Notes: generated from the sequence alone by a model not told the origin. DNA of 64,000 nucleotides from Macrolepiota albuminosa (GCA_027475525.1 JAMWFC010000116.1:496001-560000), one strand, 5' to 3'. Positions 11,031 through 22,158 are shown, counted from the first letter of the stretch. Made by a program: numbers and translations.

Positions 11031-11622
11031 TCTTTATATAATGCAACGATGCCTGGGAAAAACTAATGCTGACCAAGACTGACCAAGAACCTTTCTTTTA
11101 GGGTAATAACATAAGAGTTGGCTCATTTTAGCATTAGAAATGCTTATAAAATTCAGATAAAATCACTGAAAAATCAAAAAAAAAAAAATTTGAGGCCTAC
11201 TAATACACTGACTTTAGTTTTTCTGAGATTTATAAATGCTTAAAGAAATCTGAAAAATTCAAGAAAAATTCAATTTAGCTTACAATAATGCTCTGAGAAT
11301 TGAGGAAAACTGGGATTAAGCATTGAGTTGTGATTACTGAGGCCTTAACTGAATAAAGTGAGGTTGAGGCTGGGATTAAGCATTGAGTTGCAATTACTGA
11401 GGCCTTAACTAAATGAAGTGAGGTTGAGGCTGGGATTAAGAATTGAGTTGTGATGTTTGATTAAAGCCTTGGTAATCACAACTCAATGCTTAATCCCAGC
11501 CTCAACCTCACTGGCCTTAACCAAACAAAGTGAGGTTAGGGTGAAGGCTTAGTTGGAGGAGTTTGGAGGCAAAGCCTCCAACAAGCTACAAAATTCGTGC
11601 CTTTGGCACGAATTATAGCTCA
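11031..11622 (+). mobile_element. Non-autonomous Helitron D
   Basis: A 592-bp element without an ORF starts TCTTTATATA directly after Helitron B and ends with the palindrome 'aattcgtgcctttggcacg' (about 11592-11611) and CTCA at 11622, followed by T. Its body (AGGGTAATAACATAAGAG near 11100, 'ctgagatttataaatgc' near 11223) matches the reverse complement of elements E and F. Two 60-bp repeats at 11311-11430 are followed by an inverted copy at about 11470-11512. Confidence 0.8.
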
Positions 11623-12298
11623 TGTGATTTGAACCCATAACCTCTTGCTGCAGTATTTGTCAGCATGAGGCCACTCAAGAGGTTTAGACTTTGAGGATGT
11701 TGCTACTACACCATGCATCTCCAACTAGAATAGATTTGTTAGTTGACTATGATACAAATAATGTATAGATAATTACCAGGGACTGTTGAGAAATTTTTAG
11801 CCAGTTTCCAGATTACTCTAGCTATTGCCATCAATGTTGACAGATAATTTGTCAATGTTATTCAGCACTGTTGACACTGCCACCCATCAATAAACATTGT
11901 TAATTACCTTCTGCTCACTGTTGCCAATAATGAGCACAATATTCTCAAAAAATGCAAAAAAAAAATCAGAAAAATTAGGAAATAATTACTACATATCAAC
12001 ACCAACACCACTAATCAAACACTGCAATATAGTCTCAATGTGACAAGCTTGAATTTAGAAGAAAAAATAGGTCGATCATCCCAGCTTCTTCTAATCAGAA
12101 AGATCAGACTAGGATGACCCACACCCTTGATGTACACTGTAATGACTGTTGATCAACTGTGCACCTGTAACAATGAGCACAGCTATATCATTAAATACCT
12201 CAAAAATATCCAGGAAAATTGCTAATCAGTGGAGGAACAAAGGTAAAGTTTTATTTCATGTGCTACTTGAAAATTAATATTTCAATCACAGCACTTGA
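11623..12298. other. Intergenic, with a possible tRNA-like remnant
   Basis: On the minus strand, 11690-11623 has a B-box-like 'gggttcaaatc' and an A-box-like 'gtggcctcatgctg', resembling a tRNA-derived head. No gene is seen in the rest. Confidence 0.3.
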
Positions 12299-13754
12299 TC
12301 AGTTGTTATTGCTCTCACTGCTGGAGTCAACAAGATGTTTGCTCTTGGACATATGTGGGATCTTGTTTCTTATTATCTCTCTATTTCCACTTGACTTCCA
12401 TACTTTCTTCTTTGGTTGACCATTTTTCTTGTCACTGTCATTCTCACAGGTGTTGGCTTCTTCAGCAAGTACAGTGTCCTGGCATTTGGACTTCTCTCCA
12501 CTGTTATTTCTCTGGCCTTGTGATTTTCCAGCATCTGACCTTTGTTTCCTCTTCTTCACTGTCAGCTCTCCACTTGCAATCTTTTCCTGTCTGTCTTTGG
12601 TATTTTTTGCAGGACTTTGGAATTGAAGTCCTTCTGGCTAGCCTTTGATCACTACACTGTATTATTCAACAATATCAACATTGTATCTCTCATAGCACAT
12701 GGTAACATTTCAAGCTCCAATAATTTTTTTCTGTAACTAATATTTAATGCTAGAACATCAAAAGAATTTGAACATATACACAGGCCTCCACTTCTAATAT
12801 TTATGCACTCAGAATGAAATGATGCTATTGTATCAATGGGTTTTTCTTACAAGGTGACTTTATTTCTCTATTTCACATCATCAAAATCAAATTTTACTCA
12901 CTATAATCCTTTGCACATGCCCATAACTCAAACTTCCTCATAAGCTCTGCAAATGTTATATCAAAAACTTTATTCATAAAGGCAAGAGATTCTTGTGACT
13001 CAATCCATCCAGAAACAATAGTGTCATATATGTAACCCCTTGTAAAGAAGGCAAAGACCATTGTTTTATAGTGCTCATGAAGATCTCCTAACTGAGTTAT
13101 ATAAGCAAGTGCCTTATTTACTCTATTTTATTTGAAACTTATCTCTTCTTAAATCCTTAACAAAGCTGCTTGATAGTCAACTGCAGCTGCTTTGTTTGAG
13201 CTATAGGCACCCTTCTTTTGATTTTACATATGTCTTCAAGCTCTTTGCAAAGCTCATTTATGTGAGTATCATTGTGCATTCCTTCATTAATTTTTCTTTG
13301 AACAGTGTTTTGAATCTTGAATAGAGTCAAGTGATCTCCTTTGTTATGACCTAAAAATGGTATGTGTTTTTTTTTCAGCTATGTAAAATTAGCTAGCTCA
13401 CTTTCATTAAGCTACTTTCTACAATGAGCAACTAATGCATTCTATACATTGACATGTTGAGGCTGCTTAGAGTAGAGAGCAGCACTTAACATTATACATA
13501 CTTTTTTAATTTTTAAATTGTGCTTCAAAGCTAATTTATTTGCCAGTTTCTCTTTCTGCTCATGGAAGACATCAATATCATTTTGTAAGGCTTTCTTCTT
13601 CTCTCTTTTTTATGTGCGCTAGACCTCTGCTGTTGCCTTTTCAGCTGCACTTTTTTTAACATAGTTTGGACATGCAGATATGATTGGTTTTCCTAGATTT
13701 CTTGAGGCATGGGTTGAAGGTTGGTCAATATTTGAGAGCAAAACATTACTCATA
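12299..13754 (-). pseudogene. Decayed gene of unknown repetitive family
   Basis: Read from an ATG at 13754, successive minus-strand frames give a coherent hydrophilic protein: 'NIDQPSTHASRNLGKPII', 'KREKKKALQNDIDVFHEQKE', 'LNESELANFT', 'GMHNDTHINELCKELEDICK', 'GDLHEHYKTMVFAFFTRGY', 'IVSGWIESQESLAFMNKVF'. It ends in a Lys/Ser-rich tail (12559-12299). At least five stops interrupt it (for example near 13615, 13430 and 13140). It was probably about 450-480 residues. I do not recognise a catalytic motif, and the family is unknown to me. Its position between Helitron copies suggests Helitron-captured or transposon-associated sequence (inference). No intact termini were found. Confidence 0.5.
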
Positions 13755-14462
13755 GTCTGTACAAAGAGTCAGTTGATTATGTCAAATATTTAAACTTGCA
13801 TTTTTATTGGAATCTCCAAAGAACCATTGGTCAAAGCTCACTGGACTCTTAAAGGTTTTTTCCTCTTCTACTACTTGTTTTACAATCTTACTTTATACTT
13901 ATATTCAGACAAATTACAAAATGTCTCAATTGAAAATGTTTTGAGTCACCTTTCAGTAACAAAATAAAATACTTTGCTGCTATTCATTGTATCTCTTCTG
14001 GCATCTATTATAGCATCTACTATAGATTGTGAATGTTTTTTTCTTGTGATTGCTATTATATATGAATGTTAATTTATAAATAGCTTCACAGTTGAACAAG
14101 CTATTGGTCATATTACTACTAGTCATAAGATAAACTATGACAAAGAATGCTGCAAATCAACTGATTTTTGCCATATTTATGAATTTAAAAATTATATATA
14201 CAGAGCAAATATCATTAACTTTTTGATTGTCACTATGTACTTGTTTTTTTTATGTGAACAATATGTTTTTATAATCTACTTTATGATGATGACTTGTGAT
14301 ATGCCAATTACAAATGACTACAAAATTTACTGTGAAATTTGAGGCACAAAGTCAAACTCTTAGTGAAAAACTGTAAAGCTTAACATTGTTATTATGCATT
14401 TTCAAGACTGTAAACTCTTGCATATTTTTCAAGATTGTTCTTCTTAAATTGAGTTTCAGTTT
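13755..14462. other. AT-rich intergenic sequence
   Basis: No gene, repeat or RNA could be supported. Confidence 0.5.
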
Positions 14463-14693
14463 ATTCAAGATTCAAAATTCCCATTCCTGCTCTTGACACA
14501 TTCATTGCCAATATCAAGAGAGGAACCCAGTTATCACAGCTCATACTTTGCACCAAAGTTGTCATTTGGGATGAAGTTCCAATGCAACACAAAAATGCCA
14601 TTGACTCTGTCGATCGTGGCTTCAGAGACATCTTCAATAATGACATTTCCTTTGGTGGAGTCACTGTGGTTTTTGGAGGGGACTTTAGGCAAA

Positions 14694-14847
14694 CTCTTCC
14701 AGTGGTTCCACATGGACTTAGGCAGCAGATGATTGCTGCTTCACTCAAAAGGGGCCGACTTTGGGATCATCTCTTCCAGTGGTTCCACATGGACTTAGGC
14801 AGCAGATGATTGCTGCTTCACTCAAAAGGGGCCGACTTTGGGATCAT
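14694..14847. repeat. 77-bp tandem duplication #7
   Basis: Identical adjacent copies (14694-14770, 14771-14847) lie in the helicase of Helitron C. Confidence 0.92.
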
Positions 14848-15305
14848 ATTCAAGTCCACTACTTGGTCCAAAATATAAGATTGGATCAGACTGCAGAGAA
14901 TATTGCTCATGCAGCTTGGTTGTTGGATGTTGGTGCAGGGAAAAATCTAGGACCTGGAGAAACAGTCAAACTGCCTGAAAGAATGATCTGTGATGACAAT
15001 TCTATCACTGGATTGATTTCTTCCACATATCCTGATATTGGTCATCCTCAAAATGATCAGTATTACCTGGACCAGACTATTCTCTCTGGCAAGAACTCTG
15101 ATATAGAGGAGATCAATGCAGAAGTTCTAGAGAGGTATCCAGGGGAAGAAAGGATCTTACAGAGTGCAGATTCTGTTCTTTCTGATAACAGGAATCCTGA
15201 TGGCCTTGCATTATATCCTGTGGAATATCTCAACTCTTTGAAAGCCAGTAGTTTGCCTTTGGCTAAACTGGCTTTGAAGATTGGAGTTCCTGTCATGCTC
15301 CTCAG

Positions 15306-15459
15306 GAATCTGGATACAACCAAAGGACTTTGCAATGGAACAAGAATGATTGTCACTCATATCAGCACCAGAGTCCTCAGATGAATCTGGATACAACCAA
15401 AGGACTTTGCAATGGAACAAGAATGATTGTCACTCATATCAGCACCAGAGTCCTCAGAT
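15306..15459. repeat. 77-bp tandem duplication #8
   Basis: Identical adjacent copies (15306-15382, 15383-15459) lie in the helicase of Helitron C and cause the apparent frameshift. Confidence 0.92.
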
Positions 15460-16261
15460 GTTGTATTATCAGTGGAGATGCCAAGTTTGCAGATTCAACT
15501 GTTTTGATTCCAAGGATCAATCTAGATGCCTCTGAAGAGGATATGCCAATACCATTACACAGGAGACAGTTTCCAATTCAATTGGCCTTTGCTATGACTA
15601 TCAACAAGTCTCAAGGGCAATCAGTCAAGCATGTTGGATTGGACCTTCGATTACCGGTTTTTACACATGGCCAACTCTATGTTGCACTTTCTCAATGCAC
15701 ATCAGGAGATCGTATCAAGGTGATTCTGTCAGAAGAAAATACATCAAAAATGACTGCAAATATTGTATATCAAGAAGTCCTTAATGGTTTACAAATGTAA
15801 GTGTGATTTTTGATTAACTACTTATTAGTAACTTTATATTTTAGCATCTAACTTGATACTATACATATAACTTGGAATTGTAGCATTATTTCTTGGGTTT
15901 ACAAATGTGAGTGTGATTGTTAATTACTTACTTATTACTAACTTTTATATTTTAGCATCTAACTTGATATTTGTTGATACTGTACTAATAGAATATATAT
16001 AACTTGGAATTGTAGCATTATTTCTTGATAAATGTGAAACTCTCTATTTGTCAACAACTTATGTTGGAATTAGTAAGACATAATGAAAATAAGGTTATCA
16101 TAGAAGCTGAGTTACTAAGATACATATTTGAAACCCCTAACCGAACGAAGTGAGGTTGGAGTGGAGGCTAAGTTACTTATACATACTTGGAGCCCTAACC
16201 GAACAAAGTGAGGTTGGGGTGGAGGCTTAGTTGGGGAGAGTTTGGAGGCGAAGCCCCCAAC

Positions 16262-16300
16262 GAGCTACGAAATTTGTGCCGAAGGCACAAATCATAGCTC
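16262..16300 (+). terminator. Helitron C terminal palindrome
   Basis: This is the best-preserved plus-strand 3' hairpin: a 6-bp outer stem GAGCTA/TAGCTC, a short internal mismatch, a 9-bp inner stem and a GAA loop. It sits at the extreme element end. It probably acts as the rolling-circle termination signal, not as a transcription terminator. Confidence 0.6.
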
Positions 16301-16440
16301 ATACAATAATAATAATAAAATTATTATATAATCATTTGTGGAAACAAACACTTATGTAATTGTTCATGGGAATGAACACTTACATAATGGTTTGAGAACG
16401 AGAATGGTCAAAAAGATTAAAAGGACAACTATATATCATG

Positions 16441-16541
16441 ATGCACTGCAGAGAAGTCGAACCTGCCGGTTATGCACAATATAGAATATCAATTTATAAA
16501 TATTTCCCACTGAACTATAACAGGGACTTACTACAAGGGCA
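16441..16541 (-). repeat. tRNA-derived SINE-like copy 1
   Basis: It shares 'tatgcacaatatagaatatcaatttat' type sequence with copies at 38.4, 38.9 and 39.1 kb. On the minus strand an A-box-like 'tatagttcagtggg' and a B-box-like 'ggttcgacttct' are spaced as in a tRNA with an intron. Confidence 0.5.
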
Positions 16542-17504
16542 TGGTGTACATAGAGATTGGTCAAAAGACAACATCACACGTTATTAAGTCAGAATATTGT
16601 TTCAAACTTTATATATGTAATCTAACCATTTCATATCATTGCATCACAATCCCATGGTTATATTGTCTTTCATCATCATCTATACTCAAGACTCTTGAAC
16701 AACACTAAGGTTCTTGTTGACTTTATTCTCAGTAACTATGATTGTATGTACATATATGAGCAGGCACATATCAGCTGTGCCATTCTCATCAACAATGAAC
16801 ATGATGATGTTCCAGAGTTCAAGAGATATTGCCTGTTTCATCCTGTGAGCATTCTAGCCATCTTCAGATCAACGTTCAACATTCACTCCTGACCAACTCT
16901 GAGTTTAAGTACATAGTAGCTTGTGCTGCTGTCTGTGACCTTGCCATTGGCTGACGCACTTGTGTGTGTGTTTCCAAGCACTTCTCTGGCTCTGGCTGTA
17001 GGTGCCTCTGTCTCTGTCTCTGTTTCTGGTACAACAAGCAGGATAGATGCTGAGAAAAAGACTTGGAAGAAGTGAAGAAAGATGCTTGTATCTGTGCTTG
17101 TTTCCTTGTTCTTGTTGTCAAAACTAAAGCCAAAGCAAAATTTGACGCATTTATCAAAGTTAAAGCCTCACTCTGAGTCATGTTCAAATCATGTGAAGAT
17201 TACAAATAAATAAATGGGCCATATCATTGACAATAGATCATCTAGTCTTTCATCACATGGATCAAAATACTTGATTATTTCTTGGTAAAGCATACATAGC
17301 ATGTTTTTGTAAGTGACTATAGATATTCTTGTTATAAGGATAATCGTCATTGTATTCCAGTCTGCTATGCTAATCTAGTTATTTGAAATGTACAATTCAA
17401 CGCTATCATATCAAGATTTGGAAACACCATAGCACTCTTTCATGTCGGAGTCCATATTATGGAAAGAGTGGCTTTTGTCATAATTAGTTTGTATAGGCAT
17501 GTTA

Positions 17505-17670
17505 GATCTTGTCATTGTTTTTTTTTTTTTTTTTTTGGAGTAGCATTTGATTTGGTTTTAGACCTTGTCATTGTTTTTTTTTTTTTTTTTTTTTTGAAGT
17601 AGCATTTGGTTTGGTGTTAGACCTTGTCATTGTTTTTTTTTTTTTTTGAAGTAGTGCTTGGTTTGATGGT
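17505..17670. repeat. Poly-T containing tandem repeat, three units
   Basis: Units of ~60 bp read 'gaccttgtcattg', a T-run of about 15-20, then 'g[g/a]agtagca/gtttgg' and are repeated three times. Confidence 0.7.
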
Positions 17671-18290
17671 GTAGTCTGCGCCATAGGTATGTTTTTTTTT
17701 GGCTCTATTTATTTATATACAGTGTGGATGAAATTTCATTCTTTATGTACAGTTCAGACTATATATACCAGGTATTCCAGGTAACTGTATATGCATAGAA
17801 CAAACATGATAGTTCTTGTGTACATTAGTATAGTAGTACCGTCATCATCATCTTAATCGTCATTTTTTAACAAGTATGCATCTATCAGATATTTGTTGAC
17901 ATTTATTAACTCTTGACAGTGGGACTCTAGTGCAATCGGCATTAGCTATTATCATTTAGTTTAAATGTGATGTTACTTATCTATTTTTTGTACTAGAGTC
18001 ATCAACTGTTCATTCTTCATTTTCACTTCATTGATAGCTGCATCTGATAAGTAAGGCTGTAATGTCAGTATGTTGGTAGAAAATTTAATATTGAGAGTGG
18101 TGCTTGCCTGTATTATCGATGGCTTTTTCTGCATGGGCTAAAAGGCTGTACACTGTGTAAATAATCAATCAAGGTCATATCCAAAAGAAGCAATAAATAA
18201 GATTGTCACATACATCTTTTGTTATTTTTTATCATAGCACAATACTTTTCTGTCATAGACTTTAGCTCCATTTTTGTATCTCTGTTAATT

Positions 18291-18444
18291 GAAGATGAGG
18301 AGTTGGCTGGTGTAGAAGATTGTTGGTTCTGATTTGTATTTATGAGAGGAGATGTGAGTCGCAAATTGAAGATGAGGAGTTGGCTGGTGTAGAAGATTGT
18401 TGGTTCTGATTTGTATTTATGAGAGGAGATGTGAGTCGCAAATA
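18291..18444. repeat. 77-bp tandem duplication #9
   Basis: Identical adjacent copies (18291-18367, 18368-18444) lie in noncoding sequence next to element F. Confidence 0.92.
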
Positions 18445-18593
18445 GAGTGTTGAGATGTGTTTTAATAGTGGTTGCCTCATGTTGCTGATTAAGATATGTT
18501 TGTATACTATACTGGTACGAGCTACGATTCGTGCCTTCGGCACAAATTTTGTAGCTCGTTGGGGGCTTCGCCTCCAAACCCCCCCCAACTAAG

Positions 18594-18747
18594 CCTCCAC
18601 CCTAACCTCACTTCGTTTGGTTAGGGCTCCAAGTATGTATAGAGAACTCAGTGCTTAATCCCAGCCTCAACCTCCACCCTAACCTCACTTCGTTTGGTTA
18701 GGGCTCCAAGTATGTATAGAGAACTCAGTGCTTAATCCCAGCCTCAA
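18594..18747. repeat. 77-bp tandem duplication #10
   Basis: Identical adjacent copies (18594-18670, 18671-18747) lie inside the inverted-repeat modules of element F. Confidence 0.85.
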
Positions 18748-18861
18748 CCTCACTTTGTTCGGTTAAGGCCTCGGTAATCGCAACAAGTATGTATAGAGAA
18801 CTCAGTGCTTAATCCCAGCCTCAACCTCACTTTGTTCGGTTAAGGCCTCGGTAATCGCAAC
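18708..18861. repeat. 77-bp tandem duplication #11
   Basis: Adjacent copies (18708-18784, 18785-18861) overlap duplication #10. Confidence 0.85.
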
Positions 18862-19300
18862 TCAGTCCCTCTTCCACAACTCTCAAAGCATTATTATAAG
18901 CTAAATTGAATTTTTCACATCTTATTCGGCATTTATAAATCTCCAAAAAAAAAACAAAAATCAGTATATCAGTAGCCCTTGAATTTTTCCTGAATTTCTG
19001 TTGATTTTCCTGGAATTATTTGAGCATTTTCACTAACATCTTCTGAAAAACACACCAATTGAATTTTTCTTGAATTTTTCAGATTTCTTTAAGCATTTAT
19101 AAATCTCAAAAGAAAATCTAAATCAGTGTATCATTAGTCCCTGAATTTTTCCTGATTTTTTAGTGATTTTCTTGGGATTTTTTAATACTCAAATGAGCCA
19201 ACTCTTATGTCGTTACCCTAAAAGGAAGGATCTTGGTCAGCCTTGGTCAGCCTTACTAATCAGATAGTTCCCACGAAACGGTTGTCCCATATATTATAGA

Positions 19301-20005
19301 CGAGCTACAATTCGTGCCTTCGGCACGAATTTCGTAGCTCGTTGGGGGCTTCGCCCCCAAACCCCCCCCAACTAAGCCTCCACCCTAACCTCACTTCGTT
19401 CGGTTAGGGCTCCAAGTATGTATAGAGAACTCAGTGCTTAATCCCAGCCTCAACCTCACTTCGTTCGGTTAAGGCCTCGGTATTTCACAACTCAATGCTT
19501 AATCCCAGCCTCAACCTCACTTCGTTCGGTTAAGGCCTCGGTATTCTTCAACTCAGTCCCTTCCACAACTTTCAAAGCATTATTGTAAGCTAAATTGAAT
19601 TTTTCTTGAATTTTTTGGATTTTATTAAGCATTTATAAATCTCCAAAAAACTAAAATCAGTGTATCAGTAGCCTTTGAATTTTTCCTGATTTTTGAGTGA
19701 TTTTCCTGGGGTCTTTGAGCATTTTCTACTAACATCTTCTGGAAAACAGACCAATTGAGTTTTTCTGAAATTTTTCACATTTTCCTGAGCATTTTATAAA
19801 TCTCAGAAAAACTCAAGTCAGTGTATCAGTAGGCCTTGAATTTTTTCTGATTTTTCAGTGATTTTATCTGAATTTTCTAAGCATTTCTAATGCTGAAATG
19901 AGCCAACTCTTATGTTATTACCCTAAAAGGAAGGTTCTTGGTCAGCCTTGGTCAGCCTTACTAATCAGATAGTTCCCACAAAACGGTTGTCCCATATATT
20001 ATAGA
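19301..20005 (-). mobile_element. Non-autonomous Helitron E
   Basis: A 705-bp minus-strand element with no ORF. It starts TCTATAATATATGGG at 20005, preceded by A, and ends with the perfect 3' palindrome (GTGCC/GGCAC core near 19315) and CTCG at 19301, exactly where element F begins. Three inverted-repeat modules lie near 19385, 19449 and 19511, with a 60-bp spacing between the last two. Confidence 0.85.
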
Positions 20006-20099
20006 TATTGTATGGTTGCAAAAGACTTCTACAGAAATCATGAGATCAATGGTGATAATGTCAATTGAATTAGGTTACTAGTATACTAAGGGGTATTTT

Positions 20100-20700
20100 T
20101 CAACTTTATTTATAAAAATAGCAATTGCAAAAAAGGTAATGGACGTACTTAATAGTCTGAGAAGTTCATGCCATATATTCAGTCCTGAGTTAAAAGAAGG
20201 TAATGGACATACTGAATAGTCTGAGAAGTTTGTGTCACCTGATTAGCTTTGAGTTAGAATATAGATGAAAGAGATAATGGACATACTAAATAATTTAAGA
20301 AGGTTATGTCACTTTGTCAGCCTTGAGTTGGGCTGTGCAGGTAATGTTGAGAATTAGACGGATCAGACAATGATTTTTGGGTCTGAATTCAAAAATATTG
20401 AGAAATAAGCGCTAAGCACTTGGTGTGTTTATTCAAAGCAGTGGTACTGCAAAAGATGTTGGTGGATGGAAAGATGTTGAATTTATAAAGTGAGTCCTTG
20501 TTGCGTGATTTGTTGAAGGCATTTGTAGATTCAAGTTAGTGGTTATTTGTTGGAGGCACATCATCAAAAAAATAGTCATCACAGAAGAGGTAATTGGATG
20601 TACTAATAGTCTGAGTGATCTGAGATGTACCACCTAGTTAGTCTTGAGATGGGCTGTGCAGGTAATATTGAATTAGATAATGACTTTTGGTTCAAATCCA
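20100..20700. repeat. Diverged tandem repeats
   Basis: 'ggtaatggac(g/a)tact' blocks followed by 'agtctgagaagtt' recur near 20130, 20198, 20272 and 20588. A longer unit including 'gagttgggctgtgcaggtaat' recurs near 20323 and 20645. No gene. Confidence 0.6.
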
Positions 20701-21737
20701 AAAATTGTGTTGAAAATGAGTACTTGACCATGTTTTATTTTGCTGTTGGCATGGCACTCTCATTAATATTATTAAAGATCTCTAGTGCTAAGAAAGCGTC
20801 ATACTTTGCTGCTAATATAAATAAGTCAAATTGATTTCAAAAATTCATCTTTTGTTAGGTAATTTGTTAAAGAATGCATATACAGTGTGTATATGGCAGT
20901 GCAGTGGTTGTGAATTTACGTTCTATTCTGAATTTATGATGAAGTAGACATGACTGGCAGCTCTGATAAGGACAATAAAATGTCATGATCTTTGTCAGAA
21001 CTTGGTATGTTTTACTAGTCCTTCTTATTGAATAAGGAATATACTTACTGAAAGATAAGTTAATTGATATATTCCTATTCCTAATAAGCGAAACATAGCA
21101 CATACCTTAGTTAAAGCTTAAAAAGCTTAAGCTTAAATATTTAAACATGTGGCTTCAAAAATTGAAGACATTTAGCACATACCTTAGTTAAAGCTTAAAA
21201 AGCTTAAGCTTAAATATTTAAACATGTGGCTTCAAAAATTGAAGACATTTTCTAACATGCAAGGAATAACCTCAATCTACAATCTATCTATGCTATATCT
21301 CGGAACTATGACCCAATATATCAATGAATAATTTTATATTTAGCTCAATATTTCTAAGCTCTTGGGTACAAGCATGGATAAGAGTAGCCAAAGTGATGGA
21401 TCTTAGCTTTTTTGATGATAAATTGTTGCAATAGGCAAACAGCTGAGTGAGAAGAAACAAGTCTTACTCCTAAAATTATAATACTTGATTTTTTTCTCAT
21501 TTGAAAGATTAGACAATGTCATGAGGGTCTTCTGTGCAATCAGGAATACCTCAGTCATCTCAGTTATCTACATATTGATTAAGTTTGACAACCGATTATA
21601 TAATCCTTCATCTAGACAAACACTCTATTTTTGAAATAGAAATAAAAACTAAATTCCCAACTAAACCCCACATATGATTATATAAGTATTTGTCTGGATG
21701 ACTGCTTATATAATTCTTTATCTGAGCACTTTATTTT
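20700..21737. other. AT-rich intergenic sequence
   Basis: It contains duplication #12 and a short block 'aaaaattgaagacattt' (about 21155), the reverse complement of the core of the 43.5-44.5 kb satellite. No supported gene. Confidence 0.45.
21096..21249. repeat. 77-bp tandem duplication #12
   Basis: Identical adjacent copies (about 21096-21172, 21173-21249) lie in noncoding sequence. Confidence 0.88.
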
Positions 21738-22124
21738 TCAAGTTGAGTTAGCGATCAGTAATTCATTGACATGGTCCTGATTCAACCTACATGTTGTCGG
21801 GGGAGTGCTAACTCCGATAAACGTAGTATAAAATACAGCAGTATTCATGGCTTCTTTGTTGTGAGCTTCATCCCTGATCAAATATAAAACATCACCAACC
21901 ACTCCGCCAAGTTTTTCAATCAATGTATGACTGTGTCTGCGCAAGTGTTTGGCCCAGACAGCGTCACAAGCAGTGAGGTTTTTGAGAGAACCAAGTTTGA
22001 GGTCGAGGTTGAGATGTTTCTGAAAAGTGAAGCTGACAGGAGAGTCACGACCAACCATGGCTGAATTCACTGGCAGAGAAAACAAGAGTAGAAGAAAAGA
22101 GAAAAGAGAGCAAGAGACTAGCAT
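21738..22124 (-). pseudogene. Aspartic protease (A1 family) N-terminal fragment
   Basis: This 128-residue ORF begins with a strong signal peptide (MLVSCSLFSFLLLLFSLPVNS). A propeptide-like segment follows ('SPVSFTFQKHLNLDLKLGSL'), then 'NTAVFYTTFIGVSTPPTTC', which matches the start of the mature domain of basidiomycete pepsin-like proteases (known form: [N/E]xxVxYxxxIGVGxPPTxYxLxVDTGS). The match ends just before the catalytic DTGS; the residues after it (RLNQDHVNELLIANST) are unrelated and end in a stop. The catalytic Asp and the other 250-300 residues are missing, so it is a truncated gene or a processed exon remnant. It could still encode a small secreted protein. A TATA-like element lies upstream. 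Confidence 0.55.
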
Positions 22125-22158
22125 GTTGGGAAGTCTAAAGAGGATTCAATATGAGGTT

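Larger units (their letters stand above)
14463..15800 (+). pseudogene. Helitron C helicase fragment
   Basis: This encodes the PIF1-like helicase from 'SRFKIPIPAL' to the C-terminus 'YQEVLNGLQM' (stop near 15798): Walker B 'IWDEVPMQHK' (14563), 'FGGDFRQTLPV' (14680), 'AAWLLDVGAGKNLGPGE' (14911), 'GVPVMLLRNLD' (15285), '[17 protein letters not shown]' (15587). Apart from two 77-bp duplications (14694-14847, 15306-15459) the frame is open, so this copy is younger or better preserved than A. It lacks Walker A and the whole Rep domain, so it cannot act autonomously. Confidence 0.85.
14463..16301 (+). mobile_element. Helitron C, 5'-truncated
   Basis: Homology to Helitron A begins abruptly at about 14463 (equivalent to 1218 in A, just after Walker A) and runs to a well-preserved 3' end. 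The terminal palindrome at 16262-16300 has GAGCTA paired with TAGCTC and ATTTGTGCC paired with GGCACAAAT around a GAA loop. The element ends in CTCA at 16301, followed by T. Two inverted-repeat modules lie at 16138 and 16197. Confidence 0.85.
16302..18517. other. Intergenic with tRNA-like SINE copy and poly-T repeats
   Basis: A SINE-like head lies at 16441-16541 and a poly-T tandem repeat at 17505-17670. ORFs at 16695-16892 and 16876-17187 lack family similarity or gene structure. Nothing else is supported. Confidence 0.45.
18518..19300 (-). mobile_element. Non-autonomous Helitron F
   Basis: Minus-strand element. Its 5' end is TCTATAATAT at 19300 and its 3' palindrome ends CTCG at 18518, followed by T on the minus strand. 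The 783 bp include two overlapping 77-bp duplications, so the real length may be about 629 bp. No ORF. The body is shared with E and D. Confidence 0.8.

Noticed and set aside
11300..11560. CRISPR-like array (60-bp spaced repeats)
   Set aside because: The repeats are Helitron inverted-repeat modules with related spacers, in a eukaryotic context.
12299..12736. Plus-strand ORFs at 12219-12736
   Set aside because: They are antisense to the Lys-rich tail of the decayed minus-strand gene and show no family pattern.
16695..17187. Small ORFs as host genes
   Set aside because: No coherent domain, no intron structure, and composition follows local low complexity.
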